A stretch of DNA of 39,987 nucleotides from Candidatus Azobacteroides sp. GTDB lineage: Bacteria > Bacteroidota > Bacteroidia > Bacteroidales > WRGA01. This document shows, in pieces, positions 8,784 to 17,684 of this stretch; positions within the stretch are counted from its first letter, which is position 1, and each line of letters begins with the position of its first letter. The notes beneath the pieces are model-generated. The model had not been told where the DNA came from, ran no database searches, and was given only the letters and a program-made list of their open reading frames with translations. The stretch is taken from NCBI GenBank assembly GCA_021201815.1, contig JAJQEC010000117.1:1-39987 (forward strand). Reading direction: 5' to 3'. The translations under genes and the position numbers were made by a program.

Positions 8784-9392
8784 ATGGTAAGAAAATTTGC
8801 TTTCTGTTGCATTTTTATTTTCTTTCTGGGAATAACATTGCATGCACAAAATACCGAGTTACCCCGACCACAAATTGCTTCTTCGGAGATTGGAATAAAA
8901 AGCAACTTGTTATATAATGCCACAACCACCTTTAATTTAGGAACAGAATTCCGCATTGCCTCCCGGTGGACACTTGATTTCTCGGCAAACTATAACCCCT
9001 GGACCTTTTCCGACAACAAAAAAATAAAACACATCGCAATCCAACCCGAATTCCGCTACTGGATATGCGAACCTTTCAACAAACACTTTATTGGCATCCA
9101 TGGCCACTACGCTTACTACAATGCAGGAAACATCAAACTCCCGTTAAACATTTATCCCACCTTACAAGACCACCGGTTTTAGGGATGGCTTACCGGAGCG
9201 GGTTTTACTTATGGCTACCAATGGTATCTTTCTCCCCGTTGGAATCTTGAAGCAAGTCTCGGTATAGGATATGCCTACCTATATTACGATAAATATGAAT
9301 GCGAAACGTGCGGAGACCAGATAGGCTCCGGACACAAACACTATTTCGGACTGACAAAAACAGCCTTATCATTTATCTATATAATACATTAG
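8784..9392 (+). pseudogene. DUF3575 fimbrial accessory protein, interrupted by in-frame TAG
   Basis: First gene of the fimbrial operon. Residues 1-132 are intact: a signal peptide (cut after about LHAQ), then a beta-strand-rich outer-membrane-type sequence (KSNLLYNATTTFNLGTEFRI) typical of DUF3575. A TAG at 9180-9182 follows HRF. The same frame then continues without a shift as GWLTGAGFTYGYQWYLSPRW and on to HKHYFGLTKTALSFIYIIH, ending in TAG at 9390-9392, 3 nt before the next ATG. The whole reads as one 202-codon DUF3575 gene with a single nonsense codon, where a Gln or Glu codon is likely ancestral. DUF3575 genes commonly lead Mfa/Fim-type loci and are thought to help assembly at the outer membrane. 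A sequencing error is possible. Confidence 0.85.
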
Positions 9393-9395
9393 CAC

Positions 9396-10865
9396 ATGAA
9401 AGCCTTATATGTATTTCTTTTAGCCTTGTTGGTTACTTTTCACGGAACAGCAGAAAACGATAAAGGACAAATAGTATTTGAAAATACCCTGTTGAAAGAA
9501 CAACATGACAGCCTCCATATTTCATTTAATCTGTACCTCCATTCCTCCGCAGTAAAAGACTGCCAGGCTTTACTAATTACACCTATACTGGAAACTTCCG
9601 ATAACATCCGGAAATTCCCGTACATACAGATAAACGGAAATAACAGGCAGCATATGCTCGACCGGTGGGAAGTAACCAGAGGCAGGAAACAACAATATGA
9701 AAGACCATACATGCTGAAAACGGCTAAAGCAGACTTGTCAGAAAACGTTACTTATACCTTTTCTACCCCTTATGAACAATGGATGGATTCGGCTAAATTT
9801 TCTGTTCATGAAGAATGGTGGGATTGTGCAGGGGAAAAAAGAATCCATATATTTTCCTTTCCCGATAAAGTAGAACCGGAATCTAAGATTCCTTATCAAC
9901 CCAACCCGCTGGTTATTTATCTTATGCCGCCTGCAGAAGAAAAACACAGGAATGTCCAGGGAAAAGCCTATCTTGATTTTCAGGTAGGAAAGTCTGTTAT
10001 TCTTCCTACTTATCGTCGTAATCCGGAAGAGCTGGCAAAAATAAAAGAAACGATCAACGAAGTAAAAAATAACCCCGATGTGAAAATCTCCGGACTTTAT
10101 ATAGAAGGCTATGCCTCTCCCGAAGGAAGTTATGCTACAAATGACCGCTTATCCAGAGAATGGGCTAACGCATTGAAAGAATATATACATACGACGTTTG
10201 CCATTCCGCAGGACCGTTTTACCGTTACCTCCGTGGCGGAAGACTGGGATGGGCTCCGGATACTTATAGAACAAAGTAATATTGCACAAAAAGAACGCAT
10301 CCTTTCCATAATAGACTCCAAGGAGGAATACGATCGGAAGGAACAACAACTAAAAGCTCTCGGAGCGGCTTACCGGACAATCTCAAACGAGATGTTTCCT
10401 CAATTACGCCGAGTAGAATACCAGGTAGACTATCAGGTAAAAGAATATACTACGAATGAAGCTAAAAACCTGATAGGAAAAAATCCCGAACATCTCAGCC
10501 AACAAGAATTATTCCTCCTGGCACGAACCTATCCTGAAAACAGTACGGACTTTAATAAAATAATCGAAACAGCTTCCCGCCTTTATCCGGATGACCCTGT
10601 AGCCAATCTGAATAATGCAGCCATCCTGCTAAAACGCGGAGAATATACCACTGCAAAACGTTTTCTTGATAAAGCAGGAAACACACCTGATACTTATAAC
10701 AATTGGGGAGTATATTACCTCCATACCGGTGAACTGGAAAAAGCAGAAGAATATTTTACCAAAGCCGCAGAGGCAGGACAAACCGAAGCACACCACAACC
10801 TCCGTGAAGTAGAAAGGAAAAAGAAAGACAACCAACGCATGGAAAGATACAATAATCGTCAATAA
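9396..10865 (+). CDS. DUF3868 / OmpA-like / TPR fimbrial assembly protein
   Basis: A 489-residue exported protein with a signal peptide (about 1-19). Residues 25-180 are a beta-rich DUF3868-type region. Residues 190-300 are OmpA-like, with IEGYASPEGSYATNDRLSREWANALKEYI in pieces matching the peptidoglycan-binding OmpA core. About 395-465 form TPR-like helices (NNWGVYYLHTGELEKAEEYFTKAAE). Such proteins regularly follow DUF3575 genes in Bacteroidales fimbrial loci. An anchoring or scaffolding role between cell wall and outer membrane is inferred from the domains. It starts 3 nt after the DUF3575 stop and lies 34 nt before the major fimbrillin gene, so it belongs to the same operon. Confidence 0.8.
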   Translation: MKALYVFLLALLVTFHGTAENDKGQIVFENTLLKEQHDSLHISFNLYLHSSAVKDCQALLITPILETSDNIRKFPYIQINGNNRQHMLDRWEVTRGRKQQYERPYMLKTAKADLSENVTYTFSTPYEQWMDSAKFSVHEEWWDCAGEKRIHIFSFPDKVEPESKIPYQPNPLVIYLMPPAEEKHRNVQGKAYLDFQVGKSVILPTYRRNPEELAKIKETINEVKNNPDVKISGLYIEGYASPEGSYATNDRLSREWANALKEYIHTTFAIPQDRFTVTSVAEDWDGLRILIEQSNIAQKERILSIIDSKEEYDRKEQQLKALGAAYRTISNEMFPQLRRVEYQVDYQVKEYTTNEAKNLIGKNPEHLSQQELFLLARTYPENSTDFNKIIETASRLYPDDPVANLNNAAILLKRGEYTTAKRFLDKAGNTPDTYNNWGVYYLHTGELEKAEEYFTKAAEAGQTEAHHNLREVERKKKDNQRMERYNNRQ

Positions 10866-10899
10866 TAAAACAATGTCTAATTAATCAAATTTAAAAATT

Positions 10900-12246
10900 A
10901 TGAAAATCAAAAGCTTAATGTTTCTTGCCGGATTGTTTGCGGCAGGACTGACAAGTTGCAGCAATGATGACGAAGCAGGTAAGGAGTATACAGAATCAGG
11001 AGATCCGACAAGTTTTAACCTGATTATCCAACAACCCAAAACCTACGCAGATGATGAAAATGCCACAGCCGAAGAAATCAAAGTAAACACAGTAGATGTG
11101 ATTATCTTTGATGAAAATAGTGTATTTGTAGACCGTTACCATGTAGATAATCCTACTCCGGACACCAATGACCCCACCAAATATGTTATTAATGGAATCC
11201 CGACTACAACCGGACAAAAAGAAATTTATGTAGGATTAAACCTGCCGCAGTCTTTAATGACCGGATACAGCAAAGGGGTACTGAAAGCGAACAGCTTGGA
11301 TAAAGCCCATGAAGTAACCGTAGCAGACCTGACAAGCAACGGCATCGCTATGTTCAGCCAGGAAGGGGTAACAAGTGTGCTGGTAAAAGCAGGAGATACG
11401 GATTATAGTAATAAAAACGTGATCCGTACCAATGTAGAACGTATGGTAGCTAAAGTAACAGTACAAAAGGCAAACGGATTGGTACTTGACAGCGATGCAA
11501 ATGTAGAAAAAGGAGTTGTAGGTGGTAAAATATTACCTGATATGACTTTCGGTATACGGAATATTAATAAACTGATGTATCCTGTACAACGCAAAAATGA
11601 AGGTACTAATTTAGTAATTGACCCTAACTGGGAAGATCAAAGCTATCGGGCAGAAGACTTCTATCACGAAGGACATCTTGCTCCGAATGATCAATACATT
11701 ACAGTAGATGAACATGACACAAACATCAAATTATTGAATGTGAAATATGCCACTGAAAATACATCCGAAAAACATTACCGTCAGGAAACAACATACGCTT
11801 CCCTGCGGGTAACCTTCTTGCCGGATGAGTTTACTGATGCCAATGGAAACCAGACTCCAAATACAAATTCTACAGGGGTGAATTTCTGGACATTGACCCT
11901 TCAGGATGGTTCCCTGTTATACTTTGATAGTAGAACGACCCTTCAGGATTATGTAGATAATAACAACTTACCTGATGGAACCTATATTGTAAGTGATACC
12001 TACCGCAACGGACATTGTTACTACAACATGTTCCTGAATCCCAACGGAGAAGACGGAAATGAATACGGAACACTTCGTAATGAACATTACAAAGCTTCCA
12101 TTACCCGGATTTATGGTTTAGGAAATCCGAACCCGAACGAAGGTGGAGAAGAAGAAATACCGGTAGAAAGCACAACCCATATCGATGTTGTAGTTACACC
12201 TATACCATGGACCGTGATAAGTGATGACTATGAATTGAGAAAATAA
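10900..12246 (+). CDS. Mfa1-type major fimbrillin precursor (lipoprotein)
   Basis: A 448-residue lipoprotein with signal MKIKSLMFLAGLFAAGLTSC and lipobox Cys20. The beta-rich N-terminal half contains VNTVDVIIFDENSVFVDRYH, the pattern of the FimA/Mfa1 N-terminal domain, and VERMVAKVTVQ. The C-terminal half ends in THIDVVVTPIPWTVISDDYELRK, like the donor-strand end of Mfa1-family subunits. In P. gingivalis such precursors are exported as lipoproteins, cleaved by an Arg-specific protease at the surface, and polymerised by strand exchange. The sequence predicts the same here, although the cleavage site is not certain. A large hairpin directly follows the gene. Confidence 0.85.
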   Translation: MKIKSLMFLAGLFAAGLTSCSNDDEAGKEYTESGDPTSFNLIIQQPKTYADDENATAEEIKVNTVDVIIFDENSVFVDRYHVDNPTPDTNDPTKYVINGIPTTTGQKEIYVGLNLPQSLMTGYSKGVLKANSLDKAHEVTVADLTSNGIAMFSQEGVTSVLVKAGDTDYSNKNVIRTNVERMVAKVTVQKANGLVLDSDANVEKGVVGGKILPDMTFGIRNINKLMYPVQRKNEGTNLVIDPNWEDQSYRAEDFYHEGHLAPNDQYITVDEHDTNIKLLNVKYATENTSEKHYRQETTYASLRVTFLPDEFTDANGNQTPNTNSTGVNFWTLTLQDGSLLYFDSRTTLQDYVDNNNLPDGTYIVSDTYRNGHCYYNMFLNPNGEDGNEYGTLRNEHYKASITRIYGLGNPNPNEGGEEEIPVESTTHIDVVVTPIPWTVISDDYELRK

Positions 12247-12256
12247 AATATCTTTT

Positions 12257-12289
12257 CAACTGTAAAGGAGAAAAACTCCTTTGCAGTTG
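12257..12289 (+). terminator. Intergenic hairpin between major fimbrillin and anchor genes
   Basis: CAACTGTAAAGGAG pairs with CTCCTTTGCAGTTG over 14 bp with one T-G wobble and an AAAAA loop. No T-run follows, so it looks less like a full terminator and more like an mRNA-stabilising or processing hairpin that would favour the upstream fimbrillin message. Confidence 0.6.
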
Positions 12290-12346
12290 ATTCTTAAACA
12301 AAGAAGATAAATAAAACAACCACCAGTTGTAATTCAAAATAGGAAA

Positions 12347-13276
12347 ATGAACCTTTTCAGACAAATACTTTCCCTATTACCATTTCTGGTATTGACAGTC
12401 ACAACTTCCTGCATCAGGGAGAATAATGACTGTCCGCCCGGAAACAGCGAAGTAAAAGTTTACTTTTCCTATCCGTTGACAGGAAATGAAAGAAACGAAA
12501 CCATTCTTCCTGCAGAACAAATAGATCTATATATCTTTAACGAACAAGGTAAATTCGTAAAAAGCCATACCGACCCATCCCCCGTGCTCACCCCCGGATA
12601 TTATATAAACATAATACTGGACCCCGGCACTTATACACTAATAAGCTGGGTCAACCTGAAAGAATGCTATGGGCTTTCACACGAAGAAATAACAGAAGAA
12701 ACTTTACTGGAAGAACTTCTGGTGCATCTTCAAACCGATGAAAACGATACTATCAATACACAAATACACCCCCTTTATTTCGGGAATCTTTCCGGACAAC
12801 AGATCCATATCAATCAAGAACATGTTCTGACCATCCCGCTCGTGAGGAATACATACAACATCCATGTAACCACAGAAGGACTGGAACAGGATGCCACACA
12901 CGATTATCATTTAATAATAACTGACCGCAATGGCAGCTATACGTTTGACAATTCATTCGCTTCCGACAAAGAAGTACACTATAAATCAGCCTGTCTGAAA
13001 AATGATAACAACCAGCCCTACGGCTCGCTGTCTGTTTTAAGATTACACGAAGACAGGAAACACGCTATCCTCAAACTTCAAAACAGCACAACCCACGAGA
13101 TACTATATGAATGTAACCTGCTGGAAACCATCCTCTCCCTCCGGGATCAAGGAATAACGGTAGACTTTTCTACTACCTTCGACTATAACATACACCTTTC
13201 TTTCCAGGCAGATATGAGTGTAGACATAACTATAAATGATTGGAAAATAACTGAAGATCAAGAAGAACTAAGATAA
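12347..13276 (+). CDS. FimB/Mfa2-type fimbrial anchor lipoprotein
   Basis: A 309-residue lipoprotein with a signal ending in VTTSC (Cys22), followed by the CxxxxxxCPP pattern (CIRENNDCPP) common in FimB/Mfa2 proteins. Two beta-rich domains follow, with QIDLYIFNEQGKFVKSH and YTLISWVNLKECYGLS matching the Mfa2 N-terminal domain. Mfa2/FimB anchor the fimbria to the outer membrane and limit its length. This matches its place after the major subunit, 100 nt downstream with a hairpin between. It lies 12 nt upstream of the large tip gene, so the two are probably co-translated. Confidence 0.85.
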   Translation: MNLFRQILSLLPFLVLTVTTSCIRENNDCPPGNSEVKVYFSYPLTGNERNETILPAEQIDLYIFNEQGKFVKSHTDPSPVLTPGYYINIILDPGTYTLISWVNLKECYGLSHEEITEETLLEELLVHLQTDENDTINTQIHPLYFGNLSGQQIHINQEHVLTIPLVRNTYNIHVTTEGLEQDATHDYHLIITDRNGSYTFDNSFASDKEVHYKSACLKNDNNQPYGSLSVLRLHEDRKHAILKLQNSTTHEILYECNLLETILSLRDQGITVDFSTTFDYNIHLSFQADMSVDITINDWKITEDQEELR

Positions 13277-13288
13277 AATATATCGGAT

Positions 13289-16200
13289 ATGAAACGATTG
13301 CTCACATACATAATCTCATGGCTGCTCCTTCTTCCCGGAGCCTGCACCGAAGATAACGAATTCGATCGGGTGAACGGAGGCCAACACTCAAAAGACAGCA
13401 TCAGCATCAGTCTCAATTTCCTGTTGCCCGGACAAACCATTCCGAAAACATATGCCATCAGTGAAAATGCGGAAAACCATATCAAAAATCTGGATGTACT
13501 GGCATTCATCATAGACCCTGACGACAATACCGAAAAGTTCTCCTATCGTAGTGAAGGAGAGCTAACAACCGATAACGGTGCCGAAAAAATATTTAAAGTC
13601 ACTTTACTCAAAAGTACGGAAAAGTACCGCTTTGTCTTCCTCTCTAATGCAAAACAAGAGCTCGACCAACTGGGTAACATTGAAAAAGGAACCCGCAAGG
13701 AAGACATTGTCGGAAACCTGTTATTCAGGAACTCAGCCAAATGGGAAGCCGATAGCGATACTCAGTTCACCCCATTTCCGATGTGGGGCGAAAGCCAGTC
13801 TATTACCATCAATGAAAACCTTACATCCATAAATGACATCAAACTTACCCGGATGACTGCCCGGATGGATGTAGCCCTCACTACAGACGAAGCCAAAACC
13901 GCTTTTCAACTGGAAAGTGTTTATATATTCAACCGGAAAACAAGGGGACATATTGTTCCCAATACCACTTCCGGATACTGGGAGGATGGAAAAGCTGCAA
14001 AAGCGACTATGCCGGCAGACAATGAAGAAAACAATCCCCTTACCGTAGTTGAACCCATTTACTATATCAAAGATCCCGGCGCAGATGTGACCTTTTTCCA
14101 GGAAATATACACCTTTGAAGCAGAAGCCCCTGCATCCGGCAATGCAAATGAAGCGACTTGCCTTGTCATAGGTGGTATCTTCGAAGACGATGCCAAACCA
14201 ACCTATTACCGCATCGATTTTCTGGAGTCAGATAAAAAAACCTATAAAGACATTCTTCGAAATCACCTGTACAGGGTAAATATCGTCAAGGTAGAAGGCA
14301 GCGGGCATGAAACACCCGAAGAAGCCTTTGATGCAAAGAACATGAACATGGAAGCTGAAATAGTCATGTGGGAACAAGGAGAAATGAAAGATATCGTATT
14401 CGACGGACAATACCTGTTAAGCGTCAGCCAGTCGGAATATAAATTCTCCGGCGGAGGAAAAATCCAAAACGAATTACTTATCTTTACAGATTATCCCAAA
14501 GGCTGGCAGGCATCTATTGCCGATGATATCACGTGGATTAAAAATATCGAACCCCAGGCAGGGGAAGCAAATACAAAGTCAACACTTAAATTTGATGTAG
14601 ACAAAAATGATACGGAATTCGAACGGACTGCAAACCTGATTATCACAGCAGGACGCCTGAATTACCTGGTGAAAATCATCCAATCTCCCGAAGGTGATTT
14701 CATGCTAGAGGTAACAGACGAACTTCACAATCCGGTTACAGAATTAATATTTCCCTCAAAAGTTCACCTGCCATTTGCCCGTATGGAACAATTACTGAAT
14801 GTAGACTGGGATCCGGGTGAAATGGAATGCGTCATTACAGAAATGGATGTCAGGAACCATCTGGATATTGCTCCGTTTATGACAAGGTCAATTATTGGTG
14901 GGCACCATCAGCTAAACCTCGAAGCAACGGAAATGACGGATGAAGAACTTGCCGACAACCCGTTCCTTGAAAAAGTAAAACGACTGGACTTTATGGTCAA
15001 TAACGGTTCATCTTATAAAATAGAAAGTGTATTTCTTCACCAGATCAATTACACTATCATAACAGACGAAGCCGAGCACTATGCTATGGATGGTGATGAC
15101 TATTCCTTCCATGCCATTTCCAATACCGGATGGACAGCCGAAGTAACCGACGATCCGGATCACATTATTCAAACCTTATATACAACGTCGGGTGCCAAAA
15201 ATACCACAACCGGAGAACTGGTCAGATTTAAAATGGCATCCAGCACCAAACTATCCGCTACTGCAATTATTACATTCAGAAGTCCCGAAGGCCGCTTTGA
15301 TCCGATAGAGGTAGAAATAAACGGATTAAACCGTCAGGCTGAAGCGCAGGGAGAAGCCAATTGTTATATGCTCAAACCCAATGGCTCTACGATCAGTATA
15401 CCTGTATCCCGTGCCAATGCCGATGGCAGAACCCGTATCAAAGAGGGCGATGTATTAAAAGCCGAACTGCTATGGACAGACAATTCTAATGGAGTAAGCT
15501 CCACCGGTGTCGTAGCTGATTACGGTATTATGGGCTCCGGACCGGAAGGAGACTTAATCGTTACGCCGGGATCAGCAAAAGGAAATGCTGTAATTGCCGT
15601 AAAAGTAAATGGAGAAATTAAGTGGAGCTGGCATATATGGGTAACCGATTACAACGGAGAAACCTATACCGGAAACAAAGGAGCTAAATTCATGGACCGC
15701 AACCTGGGCGCCATCGCTCCGACAAGAGGCAACTCTGAAAGCATCGGATTGTATTATCAGTTCGGACGGAAAGATCCTTTCCCCGGACCCATCAGCTTTA
15801 CTTCATCTACCCAGATACCGATTTACGATGAAAACGGACGAAGCGTATCTATCCATACTACACCGGTAAATGCGGTAGACAATATAAACAATGGAGTTAT
15901 TAATCCAACCACATTCTATACCGGAATTGCAATCAGCAACTATGATTGGTCGACCAGTTCCGGTAACCAGAGCAACCGCAACGATTACCTATGGGAAGAC
16001 CGCAACGGAAAACCGACCGTTTACGACCCATGTCCGGCAGGCTGGCAGTTGCCACGTGCGTATTTCTATGATGAAAGCCCGTGGGCAAATTTATCCTGGT
16101 CCGGATACTGGAATGCAGCCGAATACGGAGCTAACTGGACCTCTGGCTCTATAGTTATCGGTTACTGGCCGGCTACAGGGTATCGAGACGCCACGACAGG

Positions 16201-16372
16201 AGCACTTGTAACAAGCGGAGATGCCGGTATCGGTAAAACCGGTTTCTACTGGGCAGGAAATGTTAACTCATGGCAAGGCAGGAGTTTCTCCTTCCGGAGT
16301 ACAAGTTATGATCCGCATACTAACAGCCGGAAGTCACAAGGGCAAACTATCCGCTGCATAAAAACAGAATAG
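13289..16372 (+). CDS. Large fimbrial tip/adhesin-like lipoprotein (fimbrillin-like, BACON, FISUMP-like)
   Basis: A 1027-residue lipoprotein with signal MKRLLTYIISWLLLLPGAC (Cys19). The N-terminal 350 residues resemble DUF4906/fimbrillin domains (IKNLDVLAFIIDPDDNTEKF, LTRMTARMDVAL). About 370-470 looks like a BACON domain (YPKGWQASIADDITWIKNIEPQ), and about 590-690 like a second (ISNTGWTAEVTDDPDH). The C-terminal 330 residues are Trp/Gly/Tyr-rich (KFMDRNLGAIAPTRG, DPCPAGWQLPRA, GQTIRCIKTE) and resemble the FISUMP/major-paralogous fold. Known FimC-E and Mfa3-5 accessory subunits occupy the equivalent locus position and sit at the fimbrial tip. Tip adhesion is inferred; the ligand is unknown, and glycans are plausible given the BACON domains. 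Confidence 0.75.
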   Translation: MKRLLTYIISWLLLLPGACTEDNEFDRVNGGQHSKDSISISLNFLLPGQTIPKTYAISENAENHIKNLDVLAFIIDPDDNTEKFSYRSEGELTTDNGAEKIFKVTLLKSTEKYRFVFLSNAKQELDQLGNIEKGTRKEDIVGNLLFRNSAKWEADSDTQFTPFPMWGESQSITINENLTSINDIKLTRMTARMDVALTTDEAKTAFQLESVYIFNRKTRGHIVPNTTSGYWEDGKAAKATMPADNEENNPLTVVEPIYYIKDPGADVTFFQEIYTFEAEAPASGNANEATCLVIGGIFEDDAKPTYYRIDFLESDKKTYKDILRNHLYRVNIVKVEGSGHETPEEAFDAKNMNMEAEIVMWEQGEMKDIVFDGQYLLSVSQSEYKFSGGGKIQNELLIFTDYPKGWQASIADDITWIKNIEPQAGEANTKSTLKFDVDKNDTEFERTANLIITAGRLNYLVKIIQSPEGDFMLEVTDELHNPVTELIFPSKVHLPFARMEQLLNVDWDPGEMECVITEMDVRNHLDIAPFMTRSIIGGHHQLNLEATEMTDEELADNPFLEKVKRLDFMVNNGSSYKIESVFLHQINYTIITDEAEHYAMDGDDYSFHAISNTGWTAEVTDDPDHIIQTLYTTSGAKNTTTGELVRFKMASSTKLSATAIITFRSPEGRFDPIEVEINGLNRQAEAQGEANCYMLKPNGSTISIPVSRANADGRTRIKEGDVLKAELLWTDNSNGVSSTGVVADYGIMGSGPEGDLIVTPGSAKGNAVIAVKVNGEIKWSWHIWVTDYNGETYTGNKGAKFMDRNLGAIAPTRGNSESIGLYYQFGRKDPFPGPISFTSSTQIPIYDENGRSVSIHTTPVNAVDNINNGVINPTTFYTGIAISNYDWSTSSGNQSNRNDYLWEDRNGKPTVYDPCPAGWQLPRAYFYDESPWANLSWSGYWNAAEYGANWTSGSIVIGYWPATGYRDATTGALVTSGDAGIGKTGFYWAGNVNSWQGRSFSFRSTSYDPHTNSRKSQGQTIRCIKTE

Positions 16373-16406
16373 AAAAAAACCGGAAAGCAATATATTTTTT
16401 ATACTG

Positions 16407-16471
16407 ACAGATATTAAAATGGGCTGTACTAAATATGCAGGTTATCTACCATTTTAATATCTGTTATTTTT
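16407..16471 (+). terminator. Strong terminator of the fimbrial operon
   Basis: ACAGATATTAAAATGG (16407-16422) and CCATTTTAATATCTGT (16449-16464) are perfect 16-bp inverted repeats around a 26-nt loop, followed by TATTTTT. It lies 35 nt after the tip gene stop. Confidence 0.75.
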
Positions 16472-16751
16472 ACTCAATAAATGATTTCACAATTAAAAAA
16501 TGCATTCTTATGTACGGAAGGTCATCTAACTGGCGCCACAGCTAAAAGCGGATTTCCAGCCGGTACCATCCTCAATCCCGAAAATTGCTCTATTCATTTT
16601 TTTGCTCATAACCTTAAATCAACTATTCCATATAGCATATTTAGCACAAGAACCCAATCCTAAAGATAAGTTTAATATATTCAATCAAAATTTCATCACA
16701 ACACTTTTCATCATGACTATAAACAATAAATAATCAAGGACTTACCTGTAT

Positions 16752-16842
16752 AAAAAAACGGGGCGCCCCTCTTGAGTAAAAGGGGCGGCCCTTTTTAGTA
16801 AACGGGGCGCCCCGTTTGCTTAAGAGGAGCGCCCCGTTTTTC
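16752..16842. repeat. Cluster of four GC-rich palindromes
   Basis: Four units built on GGGGCGCCCC, or a variant of it, lie side by side. They begin at about 16755 (AAAAACGGGGCGCCCCTCTT), 16778 (AAAAGGGGCGGCCCTTTTTA), 16800 (AAACGGGGCGCCCCGTTT) and 16821 (AAGAGGAGCGCCCCGTTTTT). Each is a near-palindrome. The first and last are also inverted copies of each other at 19 of 20 positions, so the cluster can fold into one long stem enclosing two hairpins. It stands out against the AT-rich surroundings. Its origin is unknown; it resembles an intergenic palindromic repeat. Confidence 0.8.
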
Positions 16843-16888
16843 AGAAAGGAGAGGGTAACTATTTTTTATGTAAAAAAGAAATAATTAT

Positions 16889-17489
16889 TTAATCCACGCG
16901 GGTAATTTCTATCATTTTACTCGTTATGTTTTCTCCGGTAAATACATCTAATCCGATTTTCATAAGATAATCACCGGAAAGTTGCTGCCCATGGGCAGGT
17001 AAAGAAGGTTCCCGGCCCGGCATTAAATTTATTTCCTCAATTCGATAGTTTCTCCCGGCATCTAATCCTTGTAAGATAATGGGAACCCTTTTTCCGAACG
17101 TTTTGGAAACAAGTCATACGCAAACAGGACAGCTTTGCTTTTCTCTTCATTGGTATACATAACAGACATGTGGTTCCCATCAGCACTTTCCCCTGATTTA
17201 CGGCAGCAGGCTGGTCAAATCCGACAAAGAAGAAAGGATTTGCCTGTATAGCGAGCGGCCCGTGTCGCCAACTTAGAATCTATTATTTTCTTTCCTCCGG
17301 ACAATGGCAATGTGGTAATATCTGTGTTGGCGTTCAGTTTTGCTCCTAAATATGTTTGATATAATTGTCCGTTATCCGCTACTGTCAGAATTAAATCGTT
17401 TTCATCTGTAGAAATGCGGATAACCGGATGTTAAGAATAAATTGCCGTTGAAAAATAAGTAATAAAAAGCTAAGGAGGATTTTTTTCAT
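16889..17489 (-). pseudogene. Remnant of a GH36-type alpha-galactosidase gene
   Basis: Minus-strand translation in shifting frames gives recognisable pieces. An ATG at 17489 opens a signal-like start (MKKILLSFLLLIF). Then come ISTDENDLILTVADNGQLYQ and TYLGAKLN, typical of Bacteroides alpha-galactosidase N-termini. After a break comes the C-terminal part: VMYTNEEKSKAVLFAYD, LQGLDAGRNYRIEEINLMPG, LSGDYLMKIGLDVFTGEN and MIEITRVD, ending in TAA at 16889-16891. About 200 of the roughly 700 residues expected remain. The catalytic centre is missing, and at least two frame changes are present. The gene is clearly dead. The family call rests on remembered family patterns. Confidence 0.7.
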
Positions 17490-17638
17490 GAGTCAACGTC
17501 TTATTTTAGTTACACAATAAATAATCTTCCGTAATAAATACCGGACAAATAACATTCCGGAGCTTAACCACATCTTAAGAGTGTATTAATCGGGACTTTT
17601 TATTCAAAAAAAGTAAGATTATTAATAAAATATTTTCC

Positions 17639-17646
17639 TATTTTTG
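17639..17646 (+). promoter_or_regulatory. -7 promoter box (TATTTTTG) for the clostripain operon
   Basis: TATTTTTG matches TAnnTTTG exactly, 38 nt before the start codon at 17685. No -33 element is obvious. Confidence 0.5.
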
Positions 17647-17684
17647 TACGGCTCCGGTATATATTATAATGGTTTAAATCCTAT

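Noticed and set aside
16481..16663. A 60-codon plus-strand frame after the fimbrial terminator
   Set aside because: No family pattern and no promoter are visible. The opposite strand has a faint protein-like stretch (IEDGTGWKSAFSCGA) that I could not assign, so I leave the region unannotated.
16752..16842. CRISPR-like array
   Set aside because: There are only four units, spacers are nearly absent and the units alternate in orientation; this is a palindrome cluster.
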